NCBI GenBank assembly: GCA_963070105.1
Contig: OY718805.1
Span: 1,944,001 to 2,008,000, forward strand
From: Litomosoides sigmodontis
Taxonomy: Eukaryota > Nematoda > Chromadorea > Rhabditida > Onchocercidae
Direction of reading: 5' to 3'
Length of the DNA: 64,000 bases
Positions 1 through 16,500 of the stretch are shown in pieces. The notes below the pieces were generated by a model. It was given only the letters and a program-made list of their open reading frames with translations, searched no databases and had not been told where the DNA came from. The position numbers and the translations under genes were made by a program. Positions within the stretch are counted from its first letter, which is position 1. Each line of letters begins with the position of its first letter.

Positions 1-128
1 ACTTCCCCAATTAAACAAATTAATACCTCAAGTGCGAAAACTCTGCGTGGAATTTCGTCGTGTTATTTTGAAGTCAATTAATGATAAATGGAAGTTAACT
101 TAAATGCATTACTCACCTCATCTTGTAG

Positions 129-534
129 GAAATCAGTTGTTGTGAAAGTTTTGCAACGCGACGACATGCTTGGTGTGCATCAGTGCAACTGTTAGAATGA
201 AGGGAAAATTGAAATACAAAATTATGCTGCTAAAAAAAGCTGAAAAAAATTTATTGAAAAAAAAAAGTTTCCAAATGCAAAGGCACATTGCTGAAAGACA
301 AGGAAAAATTTTGAAACTTGAAAGCAGGACAACGGATTTTTCTTCTGATAGATTAATTGCTGAAAAATTTTTTAATTTAAAGCTAATTCAAATAATTGAA
401 AAATACTTAAAGTTAACTAAATTAAATAATTTAGGAAGCTTTCCATTCTCTCTTTCAGGTGTTTCTCGACGACCACACACTGCTTCTCATCGTCGATTGT
501 CGACGTCCACTGCCACAACCCGCCACTCCAGCAG
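129..534 (+). CDS. Candidate 5' exons of the peroxidase gene, Cys-rich (129-190 and 459-534)
   Basis: Two short open segments with T-rich acceptors (TTGTAG, TTTCAG) and GT donors (GTTAGA, GTCAAG) join in phase with each other and with the exon starting at 711. Together they encode about 46 residues with a CC pair and four more Cys. The spacing does not match a ShKT domain, so I assign no domain. They may be the N-terminal part of the peroxidase, whose beginning could then lie left of the window, or the end of another gene. A basic, Ser/Arg-rich frame also runs through 459-600 and could be a shadow. Splice phase is the only support. Confidence 0.3.
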
Positions 535-710
535 GTCAAGCAAAAAGGCCAAAAGAAAGCGTCTTCGCAAAACTAAGCACAAAAGGTGTGCTATTCGATT
601 TTGCTAAAATTTAATTAATTTTTCAAAACATTGAAATTACACTTTAGAAAGCATTTCGAATGATAGAGCAGCAAGAAGAGAAAAATAATTTTTGAAGTGA
701 AATTTGCAAG

Positions 711-3700
711 CATTTTTCAATTAATGCAAATAATATGGCAATGATTTTTATGCCATCGGGAAATCACCCACAACTGCAAAATGATCCGTCACGTGTCAAC
801 TTGCATTCAAAACCTAAAAGTACAACAGTTGGGAAATTAACTGCTCTCGACCGGTGCAGACAGATTCAAGCCAATCCTTCAAGTGCAGCCGAAATTTTAC
901 TCCGTGAACGGCTCATCTTCTCAGTTGAAGGTTAAGTTAACCTTAGCGTTCCAAGTTGAAATCATCCGAATGCATAGCTTACTTTCTAACTTACCACACG
1001 TGTAATGCTAATGGACGGCTTATTTGACGTGCAAATAATATCTCTGTCAATACAGTCGATGATATTTCTCTTGCTTCCTCACTAATTTGTACTCTAAAAA
1101 TGGACGCAAAATTTTAAATGCCAAAAAAAAGATTAGCTTTTTCATCTTATTTCGCAAAAAATTTCAACTTCTTTTTTGCGATTCAAAAAGATGCATTATG
1201 CAAATGAGCGGTAAAATTCTGTAATTCAAAAGATTTCATCCACTAAATTATATTCACTACGTTTGAAGACTGATGAAATTAATGCTGCACTCACGTTGTG
1301 ATGACTAGAAATTGAAATGAAAATGTAGAAATTAGCTAATGGCGAATTTGTTTAGATTTATCAGGTCGGCGAGGATTAACGCAAGAGGAAGTGGTGCGCT
1401 CGAATATTGCTTTTGCTTGCGTTCCACGTTTAGATGAAGCGGAATGTCAACGTTCACTTTGCTATAATCTTTACTATCGTACAATGGACGGTACGTGTAA
1501 CAATCTTCTCCAACCGCTACGTGGCGCTGCATTTCGACCTTACAACAGGTTACTTGTGAATTAGTAATCAGTGAGGCGTTCGAATTATTGACAACAACAC
1601 ATGTTAAAGATAAGATTTGGTAGAATTTTGCTGCAAAATTAAAAAATTGAAATTGTAATTTGTTAGAATGAATGATTGAAAATGATCACTTCTAATTATT
1701 GAATATTTGTAATTAAAATTTTTTACTTCTAATCATATGTTTTAATTTTGCAAAAATGTTCAATCACATTTTAGATTGCTAATGCCCGAATATGATAATA
1801 AACTTTCGGAGCCAGTTGGTTAGTCATTAATTTTGTCACTCATTAAAAACAAAATTTTGCTCAATGAATTGAGGATTTATGTTAATTGACTGGATCAACT
1901 GATATGGATGAAAAGATAGAAAAAAAAAATGAAATTTGTTTTCGGTTCTATGCTTCCAATTAGACCGAACGCCCGTGAAGTAAGCCGACTGATACTTTCA
2001 TCTCGAAAAACAGTACAACATCACGAATACAACGCTTTGCTCATGCAGTGGGGACAGTACCTTATCCATGAAATGGCCAAGACAACACTTGTACCGTCAG
2101 CGAAGTGTAATGTTTGCCAGAATATCCCGGGACGATGCATGGCTGTTCCTATCTTCCCGAGAGATCCCAATAAAAAGCACGCCATTTTTCCTTTCCTTCT
2201 TTTTTTTTTGCTAATTTCAACATTCGTCATCAAAGATCGATGGTTAAAATTTTCCGCACAATTGGAAATGTTTAAAAATTTATTAAAATTTTTAGTTTCA
2301 AATCAAGCAGATGCATTCGTGTTTCACGTTCCAGTGCTATATGTGGTTCTGGAAAAAAGAAGCCACGACAACAGCTTAATGAAAATACTAATTTTATCGA
2401 TGGTTCACCAATTTATGGATCAAGTGTTGGAGTGAGTTCGTTCTTTTTTGGAAAATTTTAGGCTTCAATCAATCATTCTAAATTTCATTAGCGCAAATGT
2501 CGCCCGCCTGAACTCTTCCATTCATGTCATTAATAATAGCGCAGAAAATAGTGACGGAAAACAACACGTAAATTGCTATTATTCGATGCTACTATATTCG
2601 TTGATATTTTAAGCTTAAATTTTAGGATTTGCATAAATTTCGACAAGGTCAGACGGGTTTTCTGAAAACAACCCTTTTCAACGGGTTTCACTTACTTCCT
2701 TTCAACACTTCCGCATGTCGAAATGCTGCATCCTGTTCGGCGATCTTTGTTGCTGGTGACAGTCGCGTGAACTTATTCCTAGGTCTCAGCTCCTGCCATA
2801 TCATTTTAACGAGAGAACATAATCGGTATGAAATTTTTAAATTTCATTAATTAATTTATTGCAAGAAGAAGAATTCATTAAATAAAGAGAGCAATTTTTC
2901 CTCCGCATAAGTAAAGATTAATTACAATCAAAAAAAAAATCTTTAATTTATTTTATTAAATCAAATTTGCTTCCTATTTTGCTAACTTAAATCCTTGACA
3001 GATTGGCAAGCTTACTGAAGAAATTAAATCCCCACTGGAACGATGACCGATTATTTATGGAAGCACGAAAAATCGTTGGCGCAGAAATTCAAGCTATCAC
3101 TTACAGGTTGTCCTCGCTCACCTTTCATTACCTCTAAATTATCAGCAAATTTCAGTTTTAAATAAATCAATATTTTTTGGCAATTTCTTTTCTCTTAAAA
3201 AAGAAATATTTTATTGCTGAGAGAAATTTGGGTAAAAAGACGGTGAATGTTCAATTAGCGCCAAACAAGTACGCAATTCTTGGCACTAGATAATTATTCC
3301 GTCCTTTTTTCATAATTTAAAAATTTTTAATTAATTATGTAAATGAGAAAAAAAGTTAGAGATAAAGAAAACAAAAAAAAAATGCCCTGATCATTGTTTT
3401 GCAGAGAATTTTTACCGAAAATTTTGGGCAACACATTTGCGACAACAATTGGTCACTATCGTCGATATAATGCAACTATCGATCCGACATTGGTCAATGA
3501 ATTCAATTCCGCGGCTTTTCGATTCGGCCATGGAATGATTCAGGTAAGCAATGTCAGTCCCAAAAAATTCCGGAAATAAGCTGGAATAAATGCAAAGGGA
3601 ATTAAGTCATCAATTGGCAACTTTGATTTTTTTTTGTTTTCTGTTCTGCTCGACATAATTACCATATCTTTTCCTTTTAATTTTGAGTTTAAAATTTTCA

Positions 3701-5319
3701 TGAACAATTTCAGGAAATTTACCTTCGCCTTGATCGACACTTCCATAACACTTCACTGGGAAGCTTTTCATTCGTTGACGGAACGCAACGTAGCGATCGC
3801 TTGATATTTGGTGTAAATTTTTATCAAATTACTGTTTTGGCAATAACTTGCTACAATAAAATAGCTTACACCCAGCAAGCCAAAAAAATGAAACAGACGA
3901 AGTTGAGAGAAGTTAATTGCAATTAATTAGGGCGGCATCGATCCAATATTACGCGGTATGATGATGCTACCGGTGAAACGACCGCAGCGGTTAACGAAAT
4001 CAATAACGGAAAATATGTTCGGTAGTACAGATTTAGGTACTATAAATATACAACGTGGTCGCGACCATGGCTTACCATCATATACAAAATTTCGACAGTT
4101 TTGTGGACTTTCGCGTGCTACCACGTTTGATGACGTCCGTTTTCTCATTTCTTTTCACTTTCCAATACTAAACTAAAACGTCTAGGCTACGTCGATCTTA
4201 ACCCACAACTCAATTTCTGCGATCAGCTTTAATTTCCAAGGTTATAATATAATAGTAGTATAGTTTTAATATTATTATTGCAATAATGGATAATTTAATA
4301 ATAACAATAATAATTAATAATAATAATAACAATAATAATGATAATAATAACAATAATAATAATAATAAATATAATATGAACGATGGCAGTGATAATGATG
4401 ATAATAATTAAGAATAATATGATAACAAAAGCAATAGTAATGATCATAGTTCAGTAATAGGTATTAGTAGCTGTTACATTAGCAGCTAAAATGTGGCACA
4501 TTGAAGTTTTCAACCGATTGAAGAAAACCACCTGTTGCAGTTGAAGAGGGGGGTGGGAGAGTATTAGGTGCGCTAATTAGATGTTAAAGATTAATTGCTG
4601 AACACTGGAATGTTTTAATTGAATTTTAGTTTTCGCGTGAAATTTTGAATCCTCAGATACGAGCGAAATTAAAACAACTCTACGGCGCACCAGGTATGAT
4701 TCGTTTCTGTGAAATAATTTTAGGCTTAAATTTTTTCCATCTTTTTCATGCTAAAGTTACCATATTTTTTATTCGGAAATGAACTATTGGAAAATTCAGA
4801 TAAGGTAGATCTGTTCGTGGGTGGTTTATTAGAAGATCCTGTTCAGAGAGGCTTTGTTGGACCAACTTTTGCGTGCATAATTGGACCACAGTTTCAGAGG
4901 ATACGTGATGGTGACAGGTCAAAAACAATTTCGAACATTTAGCAAATCGTTTTGTTTTGTTTTAAAGTTGAATGACAAGAAAGTGGTGACTGATTTCTTT
5001 CAAATTTATTCCATTAATAACGAGTGGTACTGTGGCGTGTGCGTGTAAGGCATTGCCACGTTTTTGTATTTCGACAGGCTGATGAGACTGCAGGGTGGCG
5101 CAAGCGACAGTAATGAAATGTCGTTGCAGATTCTACTACGAAAATCCAGGTATCTTCACAAGAGCTCAATTGAGTGAAATTCGGAAAAGTAGCTTCTCTC
5201 GTTTGCTATGCGATAATGGTGATAATATCAGCAAAGTGCCACAGGAGGCATTCAGGATTGGTCAAATGATACCATGCGCACAAGTGCCGCAAATAGATTT
5301 AAAAAAATGGAAGGATTAA
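711..5319 (+). CDS. Animal haem peroxidase (nematode cuticle/peroxinectin type)
   Basis: Model exons: 711-930, 1365-1548, 1775-1819, 1964-2170, 2296-2430, 2492-2567, 2626-2825, 3002-3106, 3405-3543, 3714-3812, 3931-4134, 4630-4693, 4800-4917, 5130-5319; 661 aa from 711. Family landmarks in order: [23 protein letters not shown], the distal region [34 protein letters not shown], the proximal-His region [27 protein letters not shown], and [14 protein letters not shown]. The family oxidises substrates with H2O2; nematode members cross-link cuticle or act in defence. The distal and proximal His are kept, but the usual haem-linking Asp before the distal His is Ile and the following Asp is Glu. The introns after 1819, 2170 and 2430 have no GT where the frame needs the exon to end, so the gene may be damaged, mis-sequenced or spliced unusually. 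The first exon is uncertain; homology is clear from 1365. AATAAA occurs at 5397. Confidence 0.88.
4260..4420 (+). repeat. Imperfect AAT-rich tract in peroxidase intron
   Basis: Interrupted AAT/AAC/GAT trinucleotides fill the middle of the intron between 4134 and 4630, the longest intron of the peroxidase gene. It is a much shorter, degenerate relative of the array at 26.8 kb. Confidence 0.7.
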
Positions 5320-7420
5320 CGGTGTCCACCAGTGTTTCTTCGAAAATATTTATGCTAAAATGAAAATTTCAAATTTTAGCAACTGAATGAGTGTAAAATA
5401 AAATTCGACAACATAAGTTACATTGTACTGAAATAAATTTTTAAACAAATTGATTGAAATGTTAAGCTTTTTGTAGCATATTATAGAATTTCTGAATGAA
5501 ATTAAAATGAAATTTAATTTACACATCAGAAATTGATGAAGTTTAGTTCAGCCATCAATCGACTACAAATCATAGAGATTACGAATAAGTCATTCAATTT
5601 TTTTTAAGAAAAATTCATTCAAAAGTTATTGATTGTTTCTTCCTTATTGAGCGATATAGTAATTTTCAGGTTCAGCATTATTGTACTCAAACTGAACATT
5701 GTTAATGAAGTGGATTTTTTGAAAACATTTGCCTCTTTCTATGATTTTCATTCTTCTAGGTATCTCACAACCTCTTCCATTAATGTTCTTTTATTATCCA
5801 TTCCACTTACTGTAAAAAATGTTCCAAAAATCAGAATTTAATGAAATTTCATTCATCTACTGCATTAATGTTATTACTAGCATTGCTACCAAAGACGCTG
5901 GAAAAAAGTAATAAAAGAAAAAGATTAGTGTTGACGGATATGATAAATCAATGAAATTGATAATTACGTATTTTATTTAAGATTGTTTTTACTATTTACT
6001 ACTATTGTTCAAAATTGGTATTGAAATTTGATTATCAAATTGAAGGTTTTCATGAATTAAAGCATCACTTTTCGACGTGCAACTGTACAAATTTGTTAAT
6101 AGCAAAAAACAGTAAGAGATCGATTGATTTAAAAAAAGGAGGAGGGGGGAAAACGAGTTGAAATTATTTGTAAGAATGCGAGAATAGCGAAATTAGCTTG
6201 CTTTACATTAATTTTCACTTGAGCGACGCTAACAATGCGAGTGCGTGAAACCCAGAAAGTTTTAATTCCGCAAAAATTATTACATAAAAATAGGAAAAAA
6301 GGTCTGAAATTTCTAGATTTTATACTTTTATTGCGTCTGTTGCGTGACAGCAAACCTCTGCAATTTCATAAATAAAATAATATCATATTAATTTATACAA
6401 TATATACGTACAATAATTATATATAAGGCACAATGAAAGAATAATAATGAAATCATTCGCTATATATAATAATGAAATCAGTAGCTATATATATGCATAT
6501 ATGTATATTAAATTTTGTCCATTTAGAAAAGCAAAAAATCGCAATGAAAAGAATTCAACTGAAATGTTGATGTTACAGTAAAAAAAAAAATGAAACCGCC
6601 AAAGGACAGCAATTTGGGATTATAGCTTTTGTCATTAATTCGAGTTGGATTTAATAGGGCTCAAGTTGAATGTTACAGCTCCGTATTCCTATCTGACAGT
6701 CTGCATACCGCTAATCCAATTTAAATATTTATTGAAAATAAAAATACACTATATTGTAGACACCAAATTTCACCATCCTTTGCATTCGGCAATGATGCAA
6801 CAACTCTGCTGTTTTTTCGGGTTATTCGGAGTGGCGGTTTTAGTATGGGGCATTTATGTGGTGGGGGGGGGGGGGGGGGAAGCTTGGGAGTGAATAAGTG
6901 GGTTGAGTGGTAGTCGTTGAGGATACTGAGAATAGTACATAGTGGTGGTGCTGTGATACTAAAAATAGTTGTAGTTTACTATGTGTGAAGATCAGATTGA
7001 CGAATACTTCTTGACAGAAGGAGGAGAAGGCAAACACCGGTAAAAGTAACGCAAAATATGAATTATAAGTTAACGTAACTTCACGTTTTTTGATGTATAA
7101 GGTCGATAGGTATTTGGTGTTATAGATTAGTCTTAGTGTTACAACAGATAGATGTGCACATTGCGATTAAATATAAAGCTTATCCACAATATATTCTTAC
7201 CTGCTCACTTTCCACTGGTGGAGATTTAGCCAACAAGTTTGAGGTCTGGAAGTTGATGCTCAGTTTTAAACTATTCGGCAATTTGATGTTATTGAATACA
7301 CGATTTTATGTACATCCGAGAAATTCTTTTGTGAAGTTGATGAAGTTATTTTCAGGGTATGTAAAACAAGTTTTATTTATCTGTAAACTAATCCCGCTAT
7401 GAGCATTACCTTGAAGAGCA
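5320..7420. other. Intergenic, peroxidase to PATL1
   Basis: No coding segment with splice support was found. The first part holds the peroxidase 3' UTR. Two near-identical 25-base units lie at 6442-6494 (TAATGAAATCA then CTATATATA). A G17 homopolymer lies at 6863-6879. The last part upstream of 7421 should include the PATL1 promoter, but I see no defined element. Confidence 0.6.
6863..6879 (+). repeat. G17 homopolymer
   Basis: Seventeen consecutive G follow GT in an otherwise AT-rich stretch, the longest G run in the window. Confidence 0.9.
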
Positions 7421-12612
<5,192 letters not shown>

Positions 12613-15600
12613 ATGATTTTCTTTACTAAAAATTTGCTTTTGATTTCTTTCAAAATTTTGCTCTCTAAATATGACTTTGCCTACACTTTGTTCATTTTAT
12701 AGTTACATATGATCATGTTGGTGTGTTGGTCTTACTCTTGTTTCCCATCAATTTATTCTTTTTGTTGATATTTCATGATATATTTATCCAAATCAGCAAT
12801 CATTGTGCAGTAGTAATCTAAGTGTCTCATCAAGTTATTTTTGTGTTACTATGCTGTACTTAAACGACCACATAATCTACACATACCGTTGTAGGATTTG
12901 ATTTCCTTTTAAAAAATGAAGAGGGAGTTTAAAATTGGTTTGAATTTACTAAGCTTTAACTGCAGTTTTGTGTTTGTCTCGAATATTGAGATTTCCTGCT
13001 TCCAGTTTGTTTTAGTGTTTCTTAGTGAGCATCGTATGACGACAGAGCTACTGCAACTTTAGTTTCTTGTGCCTCATGAGATGCCTGCAGTTTTTATTAA
13101 TTATTAAAACGAAAGGGAATATTTTTCTTGTATTTTGGGTCTGTTAAAGGGAATGTTTTTGCATTTGGGTCTGTAGCATTTTATCGTTCTTCAATTTCTT
13201 CTTTGTATAACTTCCAAAATTTTATAATGTATGTCCTCTAGTCAGGTTCACAAATTTCGAATAAAATCGGTTTCAGCCAAGTCGATTGAGAGAAAAACAT
13301 TTTTATGAATTGGGATGTAGTAGTTTTTGAAATGAAGCTTAAGTGAGGAATTTATGTCGAGTTGCAACCAGTTGAAATCGAAATCTTGTGAATAAATCTA
13401 TCTACATGTTGCCGAAAGATACTGCTTATTGATTACATATTAAGTTACATCTTGAATGTTGAAATTCTTACACAATTTTTTTGCATTGTTTCAATTTCAA
13501 TTTTTATATAGATTTGGAAACTTCATATTTCTCTTCTTCCATCACTCTCCGTTCTCATGTTTCTGCATCAAATTTAGAGACCAGAGAAATGGTGTTAATT
13601 GTTGAATAATTTCCCTATTTGTTATTTCCCTATGCTGTATGATTGTCATTCTTTTGAATGATTGAGTAGATTTTTTTCGCAGTTTTAAGTAGTTCATTGG
13701 AAGTCAGAAAATTCATGTGCACATTAGTTTCTAGGTTACACGTTATTGTAGTTTATTATTGTCATTGTACGAAATATATCGATTGTTCCACGCCATTTTG
13801 TTTTTTTTTGCAACAGGTTAATTGTCCAGGTTTGGTATTCATACAGTAAAGGCCGTTTAGATGTGTTAAAATTTAAGGAGAAAAAAGTGGGGAAAAGATG
13901 GGATTTTTACCATTGCTTTCCATGTTAATGATGCAATTTGTGTGTTACCGTGAAACAAGAAATTTGAATACTAACTAAATTTTAATCGATCTAAATCATA
14001 GATGTCATAGTGCTATGGAAATCTCGATGATCTTACTTGATCATATATTAAAATCTGATTAGTGCAGACTGCTGCACTCTAATTGTAATGATACAACAAG
14101 TTCTTATTAATTTTTCGACAAAAAAATTTTCTCACTGATAGGGTGTAGGAGGAGCCTTGCTTCTCACTATTCTTTCCATTTAATTGATAATTTGAAAGTA
14201 TTCCACAAACCACAGTTCCACAAAGCTTGCATTTTATTGGTTAACAATGGTTGAGTACGGTTGGGAAGGAATGAGAAGTGTTGAAAGTTCAGTGTGATAG
14301 GCTTCTTGTTAGAAGTTTAAGCTCAATTATTTGCATGTTTTGAATGTCTGCGTAAGTTCGTTGTGTGCTTAGCGAGCCATCACTATTGGTGGTGAAGAAA
14401 ATGTTTGGAGTGAATTTTAGAGGTATGGGTGAGTGGGTGCAGTAAGTAGATGGATGACAGAAGAGAGGAGAAAATGTCTTCTGTTTTACTAGTGTTCTTA
14501 AGCGTTTTGCTGCTGCTACGCAAGTAGTCGATAAGTGAGAGGTTAGGTAGATTGGAAAGCTGGCAGAAAATCGGAAGCTTATGCTAACATGTGTAGTTTT
14601 AGTGGTAAAAGCTGTTTTTCTTCCAATATTTGTGGTTGAAGATATTTGCTGAAACTTCTAGATGTTTCTGGAAGTTTCATTTCCTTCCGTTGAAATATCG
14701 TCCATTCAAGTTTTCATTTTTTGTTTTTCTGATTAGTTGTCTGTTGTAACTTCTTGTTGACGATGTTATGCAGATTTTACGAGGTATTATTTGGCTTTTT
14801 AGTTTGTGATATACCGTCAATCATGCTAAAATTTTAATTTTAAGTTGAGTACAGTTTTGAGAGTCAAAATGACTTATTGTGATGGAATGAATAGTTGACA
14901 GATTGGATAGTTTGGAAACAATTAAAGATTTGGGAGCAACTTTGATTAATGGAAGATTGTGCATAATTTTTGTTGGAAAATCAATATTCATAGCTTTGGC
15001 AAGACCTCATAAACGGGTTAGCTGTGGGGGAGAGATGTTCCAGATTGATGGAATGATAAAAGACTTTTAAAAAGCTTGTTTGTCTTGTACACGTCATGAC
15101 GGTGTTATACAGTACTGTTGAGAATTTAAATGAAATTTCTTTTCATTTCTCTCCTAGTAAGGTATTGTTAAAAAGGCGCATGAGAAGCGAACTAACTGTA
15201 ATGCGTGTGAAAATCGTTCATTTCAGGGTATTTCTTTCGTCAAATTAAAAGTTGCTGATTGAAGGATGTCATACTTTTGCATGATATCATAGCAGTCAGG
15301 AAATCTTCAAATGATGCGGCTATTATAGATTTTTGCAATTCATATGAATTTGCTGTGCGATTTATTCCCATATATACACATACATAATTATTCTCACTGC
15401 ATTCCAAATCCCGACTGATCCTGAACTTGAAGGCGAAAAGGACAAGGGTAAATTTTTAAGAGTATTGCAAATTTATTAGAGAAAGCATTTCGGTTGAAAT
15501 ATGCATGCGTCATCAATTTTGTTTGTAATTTGCATCGAATTCGAGCTCTTTCATTGTTTCTAATTTCACTTTGCTGCTATTCTATGTTTTAATATTGTCA

Positions 15601-16480
15601 TATTTTCAATTCACATCAAATGCGAGAAATTTGTAGAGCTGTTTCTCACATATTCATTCAATAATGTTATGAATGGCTTCTATCATTTATGATATCTATC
15701 AGTGTTATTTGATTGTTTCTAAGCCTGAACAAATTTCATACAATAGTTTATTACAGTTCTGTGAAATTGTTTTCATATAGATAAAATTTTTATGTTATTG
15801 ACGGTAGTTGTTTCTCTTTTTCTTTTTTTTTCACCTATTAATAATGTTCGTTTTGTTTTTGTGATTGCAGAAAAAGGAAAAGAAATTATACAACTGATGA
15901 ACTATGAGTTACTGTAGATGACACCGTTCATCAAATATTAGTTGATAGTGATAATGATTACACTTTGTTTACATTACACACTTCCCCTTCGTTCTTCCTT
16001 TTTTTTTGCTCTGTTTTTCTGGAGTGCTTTCCTTTTTTGAGTCATTTTTGATCATTTAATGTGCGTATGAAATTTTAATGGTGTAAAGATGACTGTTACA
16101 TGCAGGCGCAAGAATGAAATGTAAAATGGCGGCTGATCAAATTTCACCAATCGACTTTTATTTGCTTTTTTCGCTTTCCAAGTAGAGGTTGATATAGGAT
16201 TGCTTATTGATTAAATCATATAAGGTATTGCTCCTGATTCTCTCTGCGAGATTAGGGGCAAAACTTTGCTTGATATGATCTGTTTTTAATCTTATCATAT
16301 ATTCGGAAATATATATTAAATGTTGAAGAAAATGTTAGGGGAAAAATATTGCTGGCAAACGTATAAATTTCACAAATATAATTGAACACTCTTGTAACTG
16401 CAATATTTGTTCTCGTGTTCGTTAACCTCTTACATTTACATTAATTTTTATTTATTTTCAGGCCATTATGAATAGTAGTT
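12613..16480. other. Intergenic, PATL1 to IPPK
   Basis: The 3.9 kb have no open frame with splice support on either strand. T-rich acceptors occur, for example the GCAG ending near 15870 and the TTTTCAG ending at 16461. The latter is the likely trans-splice or 5'-UTR acceptor for IPPK. No repeat array or RNA gene was recognised. Confidence 0.55.
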
Positions 16481-16500
16481 ATGCAAATACTCGGGAGTGA
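16468..16500 (+). promoter_or_regulatory. Upstream ORF overlapping the IPPK start codon
   Basis: A ten-codon ORF (MNSSYANTRE, stop TGA) begins 6 bases after the TTTTCAG acceptor ending at 16461 and overlaps the first in-frame IPPK ATG at 16481 in another frame. If the mRNA begins at that acceptor, this is its first AUG. It would favour leaky scanning to 16481 or reinitiation at the in-frame ATG at 16517. Function is inference. Confidence 0.5.

Noticed and set aside
1929..2435. 168-residue continuous frame through the peroxidase region
   Set aside because: Only the first half is in the peroxidase frame. The rest reads through an intron, and the next exon lies in another frame.
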